Positions 6,544 through 11,122 of a stretch of 11,122 nucleotides of DNA are shown here, one piece after another. The stretch is from Savagea sp. GTDB taxonomy: Bacteria > Bacillota > Bacilli > Bacillales_A > Planococcaceae. Location: NCBI GenBank assembly GCA_030152585.1, contig JASLJC010000039.1, positions 1 to 11,122 of the forward strand, written 5' to 3'. Made by a program: the position numbers and the translations under genes. Within the stretch, counting starts at the first letter, position 1. Every line of letters begins with the position of its first letter. The notes beneath the pieces are model-generated. The model was given only the letters and a program-made list of their open reading frames with translations, was not told where the DNA came from and made no database searches.

Positions 6544-6557
6544 TGAAAACGGTTACA
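6544..6557. promoter_or_regulatory. Full-consensus cre (CcpA operator) upstream of the KAS III-like operon
   Basis: TGAAAACGGTTACA fits the Bacillus cre consensus TGWNANCGNTNWCA at all 14 positions. It ends 6 nt before the candidate -35 box and is centred about 48 nt upstream of the predicted transcription start. In B. subtilis, sites upstream of the promoter (as at ackA and pta) can be activating, so the direction of control here is open. Confidence 0.65.
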
Positions 6558-6563
6558 TTTCTT

Positions 6564-6592
6564 TTTACTTCTTTTCAAAGATTCGGTATCGT
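6564..6592 (+). promoter_or_regulatory. SigA-type promoter of the KAS III-like/methyltransferase operon
   Basis: TTTACT (6564-6569) and TATCGT (6587-6592) are spaced by exactly 17 nt, each matching the consensus at four of six positions. It is modest on its own, which would suit a promoter helped or tuned by a factor bound at the adjacent cre. Confidence 0.45.
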
Positions 6593-6600
6593 AGAAGAAG

Positions 6601-6605
6601 GGAGG
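6601..6605 (+). promoter_or_regulatory. Ribosome binding site that sets the KAS III-like start at 6613
   Basis: GGAGG at 6601-6605 is 7 nt from the ATG at 6613 but only 1 nt from the ATG at 6607. The later ATG is therefore the likely start. Confidence 0.7.
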
Positions 6606-6612
6606 AATGAAT

Positions 6613-7599
6613 ATGATACCGATAAAAATAGAAGCTGTCGCAATCGCACGACCGAAAGAGCAACGAGATAATACATATTATGTCGAACATTTTCAAAAAA
6701 GGGGAAAAGACATTACACGGTTATTAGAGAAAGTAGGTCGTCAAACACGCTATATCGCTTCAGAACATGAAAATAGTTTAACATTGGGGATAGAAGCATC
6801 ACTTAAAGCGTTACGCCAAGCGTCGTATAAAGGAAAAGATGTAGACTTGCTCATTTTTTCATCTCAAACACCAGAATATTTAGTGCCGATGAATTCACTA
6901 GCGATTCATCGTGCGATTGATGGAAAAAGAGAAATGGCAAATTTTGATTTAAATGCAAATTGTATCGGCATGTTTTTAGCGATTGAACAAGCGGTGTATA
7001 CGTTACATCACCATCCGACAAAAGAAGTAGCGCTCGTTGTCGGCTCAGATGAGCTTTCTTTTTTAAGCAATGAAAATAGTACGTTAACGTATTCTATTTT
7101 TGGAGATGCAGCTGTTGCGATTGTACTTACACGCGATCAGACGGAACAGTCAGGAATGTTAGGGATTATGCACGAAACAGACAGTACAGACTATGATGAA
7201 ATCGTTTATCCTATCGGCGGAATGAAACAATTAATGAAAAACCAAAAGCCGCATGAAGGCGTTTATTGGGGACGATTTGATGGCGTAGCGAGCGTTTCTT
7301 TTGCCCAACGGTCGATTGAACAGTTGTTAGAAGAGCATCAATTGACGGTGCAAGATATCGCATTGTTTTGCTTTTCTCAATTTACACTTAACAATATTAT
7401 TGCTCTTCAAACAGCACTTCAAATTTCAAGTGAACAAATTAGTTACGTCGGTGATACGTACGGTTATACAGGAACGAATAGTCCATTTTTAGCTTTATAC
7501 GATGCTATCGAAAAAGGGAATGTCCAACGAGGAGATTATATCGTTTTTTGGACATTAGGTGCCGGTTACGAAACGGCGACGATGTTATGGAAATATTAG
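6613..7599 (+). CDS. KAS III (FabH-like) family protein with a degenerate catalytic triad
   Basis: A 328-residue thiolase-fold protein of the 3-oxoacyl-ACP synthase III type. Numbering from the ATG at 6613, the nucleophile is Cys117 in NANCIGM (FabH Cys112 in AACAGF), and FGDAA (163-167) matches FabH FGDGA. The last 80 residues align without gaps to my recollection of E. coli FabH. At the FabH HQAN position this protein reads SQFT (catalytic His to Ser255), and at HGNTSAA it reads YGYTGTN (catalytic Asn to Tyr285). His and Asn are needed for decarboxylation of malonyl-ACP, so it is unlikely to be the housekeeping FabH. It may transfer or hydrolyse an acyl group through Cys117 without decarboxylation. 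It lies in an operon with a methyltransferase 9 nt downstream, under a consensus cre. The substrate is not deducible here. Confidence 0.85.
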   Translation: MIPIKIEAVAIARPKEQRDNTYYVEHFQKRGKDITRLLEKVGRQTRYIASEHENSLTLGIEASLKALRQASYKGKDVDLLIFSSQTPEYLVPMNSLAIHRAIDGKREMANFDLNANCIGMFLAIEQAVYTLHHHPTKEVALVVGSDELSFLSNENSTLTYSIFGDAAVAIVLTRDQTEQSGMLGIMHETDSTDYDEIVYPIGGMKQLMKNQKPHEGVYWGRFDGVASVSFAQRSIEQLLEEHQLTVQDIALFCFSQFTLNNIIALQTALQISSEQISYVGDTYGYTGTNSPFLALYDAIEKGNVQRGDYIVFWTLGAGYETATMLWKY

Positions 7600-7604
7600 G
7601 AGGG
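7598..7604 (+). promoter_or_regulatory. Shine-Dalgarno embedded in the KAS III-like stop codon
   Basis: AGGAGGG starts inside the TAG stop of the upstream gene and lies 4 nt before the methyltransferase ATG at 7609. This indicates close translational coupling of the two genes. Confidence 0.8.
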
Positions 7605-7608
7605 TCAC

Positions 7609-8361
7609 ATGTTTACATCTTACGGTAAATGGAGTACGGCGATGTATGAAAAAACGAAGCCGATCGGCCATAGTATATGTGGAGATATTGAGTATTATAA
7701 AGAAAGACTATCTTTCGTGAAAGGACGAGTGTTAGAAGCAGGTGTTGGAACCGGACGTATGCTCATTCCGTTATTAGAAGACGGTTGGGAAGTAGAAGGA
7801 ATCGATGCATCGTCGCATATGTTAGCACAATGTAAACGACATTGTGCGCAACGTCAATTGTATCCTGTGTTATATGAACGATCTCTTGAACGTTTAGACG
7901 TGTACGAACGTTACGAGGCAATCATTATTCCGACAGGTTCAATTCAATTATTTGAAGCGATTGACCTCGTATTAGAACGTTTATTTAACGCTTTACAAAA
8001 GGGAGGTCGTCTCATTTTTGATCTTGAAATTTTTCGTGGATACGAAGTCGGTGAACGTTCTACTGAAATAGTACCACTTAGTGCAACGAGCGGTATTCTA
8101 TATGAAAGTGTTGCAAAGTCAATCGACTGGACGCGACAAAAAATGACATACCTTTTATCGTACGAATTTATTGAAAAAGGAATAGTAAAAGAAAAAGAAT
8201 ATCAGCAATTCGTCTTGTATTGGTATAGCGTCTATGAAATGATCGTACGACTTGAAAAAATCGGGTTTCAAAATATCACATGTAGTGCGCATTACACCTA
8301 TTTAAAAGAAAGCGATGAACAGACGAAATGGGTGACAATCGAAGCTGAACGACTGGTATAA
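7609..8361 (+). CDS. Class I SAM-dependent methyltransferase
   Basis: A 250-residue soluble Rossmann-fold methyltransferase. Motif I is VLEAGVGTGRML (residues 41-52), which binds S-adenosylmethionine; Asp66 in GIDASSHMLAQC is the usual acidic residue that contacts the ribose. A later strand, GGRLIFDLEI (~131-140), is typical of motif III in small-molecule methyltransferases. The N-terminus (YGKWSTAMYE) resembles the lead-in helix seen in this group. The acceptor is unknown. The gene is translationally coupled to the KAS III-like gene, which suggests that both act on the same small molecule, for example a methyl transfer to an acyl product; that is inference from context. It ends at a strong terminator. 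Confidence 0.85.
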   Translation: MFTSYGKWSTAMYEKTKPIGHSICGDIEYYKERLSFVKGRVLEAGVGTGRMLIPLLEDGWEVEGIDASSHMLAQCKRHCAQRQLYPVLYERSLERLDVYERYEAIIIPTGSIQLFEAIDLVLERLFNALQKGGRLIFDLEIFRGYEVGERSTEIVPLSATSGILYESVAKSIDWTRQKMTYLLSYEFIEKGIVKEKEYQQFVLYWYSVYEMIVRLEKIGFQNITCSAHYTYLKESDEQTKWVTIEAERLV

Positions 8362-8402
8362 AAAAACGAAGTTTTAACAGAAAACCTGTTAAAACTTCGT
8401 TT
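8360..8402. terminator. Bidirectional terminator between the methyltransferase and PPK2 genes
   Basis: A 17-bp perfect stem pairs 8364-8380 with 8386-8402 around a 5-nt loop. On the minus strand it ends in seven Ts (8366-8360), making it a strong terminator for PPK2. On the plus strand the T-tail is short, so it is weaker in that direction. Confidence 0.9.
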
Positions 8403-8406
8403 AGTC

Positions 8407-9144
8407 TTAATATTCGATGCCTTTTTCATCTAAATGTTTACGAATCATATTAGTCATCGCTTGCAATGTGCGAACGCGGGCATATTTTTTATTATTTCCT
8501 TCAATGATGACCCAAGGTGCATTTTCTTTATCCGTTTTACGGAAAGCATCTTCGATTGCATCTTCATAGTCATCCCATTTTTCACGGTTGCGCCAATCTT
8601 CATCTGTTAATTTCCAATGTTTAAACGGATCGTGTTTTCGGCTTTGGAAGCGACGAAGTTGTTCATCTTTACTAATATGGAACCAAAACTTCCCGACGAT
8701 AAATCCTTCGTCTGTTAATGTTTTTTCGAAGTTATTAATTTGTCCATAAGCGCGCATCCACTCATCTTCTTTTGCAAATCCTTCGATTCGTTCGACGAGG
8801 ACACGGCCGTACCAAGAGCGGTCAAAAATAGCGAGTCCACCGTAAGAAGGTAAGTTTTTCCAAAAACGTTGTAAATAATGCTGTTCTTGTTCTTCGATAT
8901 TCGGTGCAGCTGTCGGATGTACTTTATAACCGCGAGGGTCGAGACGTTCGGTTAAACGTTTGATAGCGCCACCTTTACCGGCAGCGTCCCATCCTTCGAA
9001 AGCAAACACGGCTGGAATATTGTTCATGTAAAGCACTTGTTGTAATTTTAATAATTCAAGTTGGTAATGTTTTAATAAACGTTTGTACTGTTTTTTTGAT
9101 TTTAACTTTTTCGTTAAGTCTACATTGTCTAAACGACGTTCCAT
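8407..9144 (-). CDS. ppk2: Polyphosphate kinase 2 family protein (PPK2), probably AMP/ADP-phosphorylating
   Basis: A single-domain PPK2 of 245 residues that transfers phosphate from polyphosphate to a nucleotide in the cytoplasm. Numbering from the ATG at 9144, Walker A is EGWDAAGKGG (50-59), Walker B is IFDRSWYGRVLVER (106-119), and the lid region is RKHDPFKHWKLTDEDW (169-184). The EGWDAAGKGG ... FDRSWYGRVLVER pair is what I associate with the polyphosphate:AMP phosphotransferase (class II) type, so polyP + AMP to ADP is favoured, but class should be set by phylogeny. The frame runs up to an ATG at 9186, but that lies upstream of the -10 box and has no ribosome binding site, whereas GGAG is 7 nt before 9144. 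The gene is divergent from ppx. Confidence 0.92.
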   Translation of the reverse strand: MERRLDNVDLTKKLKSKKQYKRLLKHYQLELLKLQQVLYMNNIPAVFAFEGWDAAGKGGAIKRLTERLDPRGYKVHPTAAPNIEEQEQHYLQRFWKNLPSYGGLAIFDRSWYGRVLVERIEGFAKEDEWMRAYGQINNFEKTLTDEGFIVGKFWFHISKDEQLRRFQSRKHDPFKHWKLTDEDWRNREKWDDYEDAIEDAFRKTDKENAPWVIIEGNNKKYARVRTLQAMTNMIRKHLDEKGIEY

Positions 9145-9151
9145 ACTATCA

Positions 9152-9155
9152 CTCC
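9152..9155 (-). promoter_or_regulatory. Ribosome binding site fixing the ppk2 start
   Basis: GGAG on the minus strand, 7 nt upstream of the ATG at 9144-9142. It excludes the in-frame ATG at 9186, which also lies upstream of the predicted -10 box. Confidence 0.75.
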
Positions 9156-9174
9156 ATTTAAGTTTAATATATTC

Positions 9175-9203
9175 ATTATATATCATAAGTCTTGTGAAGC
9201 AAA
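9175..9203 (-). promoter_or_regulatory. Promoter of ppk2
   Basis: A perfect TATAAT at 9180-9175 on the minus strand, with a weak -35 (TTTGCT/TTGCTT at 9203-9197) 16-17 nt upstream. Predicted start of transcription is near 9168, giving a leader of about 25 nt. Confidence 0.6.
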
Positions 9204-9243
9204 AGAAAGTGTGAGGAATTTACCTAAAAATGTATACAGAGTG

Positions 9244-9252
9244 TGATATAAT
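9244..9252 (+). promoter_or_regulatory. Extended -10 promoter of ppx
   Basis: TGATATAAT is a perfect TGN-TATAAT extended -10 element. There is no good -35 at the right distance, which extended -10 promoters can do without. Transcription from about 9259 would give a leader of ~138 nt before the ppx ATG. Confidence 0.65.
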
Positions 9253-9380
9253 AGAACTATGAACAATAGATGTGCTCTAGCAAAACAAATAGAGAACAAA
9301 TGATGACAAACGAAAACGAATTTAAACAGAAGCTTGTATCGGAGAGAACAAATCATATAAACTATGGCCAACTTCAATGT

Positions 9381-9388
9381 GGAAGGAG
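9381..9388 (+). promoter_or_regulatory. Ribosome binding site that sets the ppx start at 9397
   Basis: GGAAGGAG is 8 nt before the ATG at 9397. The in-frame ATG at 9364 has no Shine-Dalgarno, and the 11 residues it would add precede the conserved N-terminal strand. Confidence 0.8.
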
Positions 9389-9396
9389 TTTTTCGG

Positions 9397-10917
9397 ATGT
9401 CAGAAAAAATTGGAATTGTCGATATCGGATCGAATACGGTCCGGCTCGTCATTTATGAAAAGTTAGAAGGTCGTTCGAGTTATGAACGAATTGAAAACAT
9501 TAAAGTAACAGCACGTCTTCGTTCATATTTTGATGAAACAGGAGAGTTAGTAGAAGAAGGAATACAGTTATTGTTATCAACATTACGCGATTTTTTACAA
9601 ATTTTAACGTATTATCGTGTAACGAATCAACAATGGGTAGCGACGGCTTCTTTACGTCATGCTGCGAATCAACGTACGATATTAGAACGAATTAAACAGG
9701 AAGTCGGTGTACAAGTTCGTCTATTGAGCGATTATGAAGAAGCGTATTACGGTTTTTTTGCAATCGATCAATCGATGAATGTACCGGAAGGATTGACAGT
9801 CGATATCGGTGGAGGTAGTACCGAGATTACTTATTTTAAAGACGGTGAGATGCTCGCATACGAAAGTTTGCCTTTTGGTGCGTTGTCGTTACGTTTACAG
9901 TTTGTTGAAGGAGAAATGTTGACAGACAAAGAACGTAAAGCGATGAAGCAATATATTGAAAATGAAATGGAATCACTGTCGTGGCTTCATGCTAAAAAAG
10001 TACCGCTCATTGCAATTGGTGGAAGCGCCCGAAATATCGGAAAGCTGCATCAACAAATGACAGAATATCCACTCGATGAATTGCATCAGTATGAAATGAC
10101 ACTCGAGCAACTAAAAGAAATCGACCGTCAAATTGCGACCCATACGTTGTCTGAATTACAAAAACTTGAAGCAATCGATAAAGAACGAGCAGATACACTT
10201 CAACCGTCTCTTCTTGTTTTCAAAACGATTTGCAAATATGCAGAAACCGAACAATTTATTATAAGTAGTAAAGGGTTGCGAGATGGTTTACTTTGCGAAC
10301 AAGAAGAACGTCCGACAGCTTCTTCGCCTGTACTCATTCACCGAAGTATACGTGATTTAAAAGAACGTTTCTATATCGGGAATCAAAAAGAAGAGCAGCT
10401 ACTTATTTTATCTTTCCAGTTATTTCATGCGATCGATGCAATTCGAAATTGCTTCGATTCAAAAGACGAAGAAACGTTAAATTATGCAGCTCGCATTTTT
10501 AATTTAGGAAAAAAAGCAGATGCAGAAACGAGCAATACTACTTTCTTTCTCGTTTCACATTACACTTTATCCGGACTGACGCATAAAGAGCGGATTCGGC
10601 TCGCATTAGTCGCTTCGTATAAAAATAAACGATTGTTTTATCAATATGTTGAGCCGTTTATTGAATGGTTTACAGAAGAAGAACTTCAACGTCTCGCGTT
10701 GCTCGGTGCGATTTTAAAAGTCGCTCAAACATTAGACCGTACGAAACGTGAAAATGTGAAACAAATTAAAGTAAATGTCACAGCACCGAATGAATGGACG
10801 GTCGTCATTACTCATGAAGAATTTATTTTTCCAGAAAAGTATCATTTTAACGCTCAAAAGAAACATTTAGAAAAAATGTTAAAAGTGACAATCCATTCAC
10901 AATTTGAAAGAATATGA
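9397..10917 (+). CDS. ppx: Exopolyphosphatase of the Ppx/GppA family
   Basis: A 506-residue protein, the usual length of the four-domain form. It removes terminal phosphate from polyphosphate and may also act on pppGpp, since the two activities share the fold. Numbering from 9397, the N-terminal ASKHA domain has phosphate-binding motif 1 IVDIGSNTVRL (7-17), the catalytic-Glu region SDYEEAYYG (111-119; Glu114 is the likely catalytic residue), phosphate motif 2 VDIGGGSTEI (135-144) and IAIGGSARN (206-213). From ~310 the rest is helical, as in the HD-like C-terminal domains of E. coli Ppx. It is divergent from ppk2 and followed by ppk1 after 84 nt with no hairpin, so readthrough into ppk1 is likely. 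The pairing of ppx with ppk1 and ppk2 favours a polyphosphate role over pppGpp. Confidence 0.93.
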   Translation: MSEKIGIVDIGSNTVRLVIYEKLEGRSSYERIENIKVTARLRSYFDETGELVEEGIQLLLSTLRDFLQILTYYRVTNQQWVATASLRHAANQRTILERIKQEVGVQVRLLSDYEEAYYGFFAIDQSMNVPEGLTVDIGGGSTEITYFKDGEMLAYESLPFGALSLRLQFVEGEMLTDKERKAMKQYIENEMESLSWLHAKKVPLIAIGGSARNIGKLHQQMTEYPLDELHQYEMTLEQLKEIDRQIATHTLSELQKLEAIDKERADTLQPSLLVFKTICKYAETEQFIISSKGLRDGLLCEQEERPTASSPVLIHRSIRDLKERFYIGNQKEEQLLILSFQLFHAIDAIRNCFDSKDEETLNYAARIFNLGKKADAETSNTTFFLVSHYTLSGLTHKERIRLALVASYKNKRLFYQYVEPFIEWFTEEELQRLALLGAILKVAQTLDRTKRENVKQIKVNVTAPNEWTVVITHEEFIFPEKYHFNAQKKHLEKMLKVTIHSQFERI

Positions 10918-10959
10918 CGAAAGTTTAATGAAATGTTAACACTCAATAGGTGAAAAGTT

Positions 10960-10968
10960 TGAGATAAT
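10960..10968 (+). promoter_or_regulatory. Extended -10-like element before ppk1
   Basis: TGAGATAAT resembles the ppx extended -10 (TGATATAAT), and the similarity continues downstream (AATAGAA then C or G then TAT). No -35 lies at 17 nt. It could provide a second, internal promoter for ppk1. Confidence 0.45.
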
Positions 10969-11001
10969 AGAAGTATAAGTAAAGAAAAGGGGTTTGATAT
11001 C

Positions 11002-11122
11002 GTGGTAGAACAAAAAACAAAGCAAACAAAACAAACAAAACAAACGAAACAAGAACAAGTCGATTTAAACAATACGTTATATTACAATAACCGTGAGTTG
11101 AGCTGGTTACGTTTTAATTTAC
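11002..11122 (+). CDS. ppk1: Polyphosphate kinase 1 (PPK1), N-terminus only
   Basis: The frame starts at a GTG (11002), 9 nt after AAAAGGGG, and stays open to the window end, giving about 40 residues. The last part, YYNNRELSWLRFN, is the hallmark N-terminal segment of PPK1 (E. coli YIEKELSWLSFN), the enzyme that reversibly makes polyphosphate from ATP. Before it lies a 26-residue extension rich in Lys, Gln and Thr, roughly 15-18 residues longer than the E. coli N-terminus as I recall it. The catalytic histidines are beyond the window. Its position after ppx fits the common ppx-ppk1 pairing. Confidence 0.9.
   Translation, partial: MVEQKTKQTKQTKQTKQEQVDLNNTLYYNNRELSWLRFNL
11017..11052 (+). repeat. 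Four tandem 9-bp repeats encoding Thr-Lys-Gln at the PPK1 N-terminus
   Basis: The unit ACAAAACAA occurs four times in a row (two exact copies, one with AAG for AAA, one with ACG for ACA), encoding TKQ four times. It is in frame with PPK1, and the copy number could vary by slippage without breaking the frame. Confidence 0.85.

Noticed and set aside
9145..9186. Longer PPK2 reading frame from the ATG at 9186
   Set aside because: That ATG lies upstream of the TATAAT -10 box and has no ribosome binding site; the ATG at 9144 has GGAG 7 nt upstream.
9364..9396. Longer Ppx from the ATG at 9364
   Set aside because: The Shine-Dalgarno GGAAGGAG would lie inside the coding region and no site precedes 9364; the conserved domain starts right after the ATG at 9397.
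9270..9458. 62-residue frame across the ppx leader as a gene
   Set aside because: No ribosome binding site, overlaps ppx by about 60 bases in another frame, and the composition in the overlap is that of a shadow. Kept only as a leader oddity.
10924..10941. PhoP box before ppk1 (TTTAAT and TTAACA)
   Set aside because: Only one of the two hexamers fits TTHACA well; a pair this weak in AT-rich DNA is expected by chance. TTAACA is also 21 nt from the -10, too far to be its -35.
11017..11052. Repeats before ppk1's conserved part as an array or iteron cluster
   Set aside because: They are 9 bp, in frame, and encode TKQ repeats of the PPK1 N-terminus, with no spacers.

Overview
The window looks like chromosomal DNA of an AT-rich Gram-positive bacterium of the Bacillales (Bacillota). 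The evidence is strong AAGGAGG-type ribosome binding sites, SigA-type promoters, CcpA (cre)-like operators, U-tailed perfect hairpin terminators, a short lipoprotein with a Bacillus-style lipobox, a ~510-residue-class PutP, and a PPK2 / Ppx / PPK1 neighbourhood. A Planococcaceae-like genome is possible, but genus cannot be settled from this sequence. I see no transposase, phage gene, CRISPR array, tRNA or rRNA.

Layout. (1) 1-1359 is the 3' part of a sodium/proline symporter gene (putP), closed by a bidirectional terminator. (2) 1401-2203 holds two divergent small genes of unknown role: a basic, helical 106-residue protein (minus) and a short lipoprotein (plus) whose 3' end appears frameshifted. 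(3) 2292-3520 holds a YfcA-type TSUP/TauE-SafE permease (minus), divergent from a small membrane-anchored zinc-ribbon protein (plus); a cre-like operator sits on the permease promoter. (4) 3569-5431 holds an aromatic acid exporter-like (ArAE_1/DUF939) membrane protein (minus), divergent from a VLRF1/baeRF-type release-factor-like protein (plus) with a possible SigB promoter. (5) 5627-6514 is a membrane-anchored transglutaminase-like protein with an intact Cys-His-Asp triad. (6) 6613-8361 is a two-gene operon: a KAS III (FabH-like) protein that keeps the nucleophilic Cys but has lost the His and Asn of the usual triad, followed by a SAM methyltransferase. A full-consensus cre lies just upstream of its promoter. 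(7) 8407-11122 is a polyphosphate cluster: PPK2 (minus), divergent from an exopolyphosphatase (Ppx/GppA) and then the start of PPK1 (plus), which runs off the window.

How they work together. The polyphosphate genes form a clear functional group: PPK1 makes polyphosphate from ATP, Ppx hydrolyses it, and PPK2 uses it to phosphorylate nucleotides. The ppx and ppk1 promoters share a nearly identical extended -10 element. The most unusual unit is the cre-controlled degenerate KAS III plus methyltransferase pair, which may make or modify a small acyl-derived metabolite; that is inference. Most of the remaining genes are single-gene units separated by strong terminators. No gene-free stretch exceeds 300 bases. 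The longest gap, 5432-5626, holds a terminator and an AT-rich promoter region.
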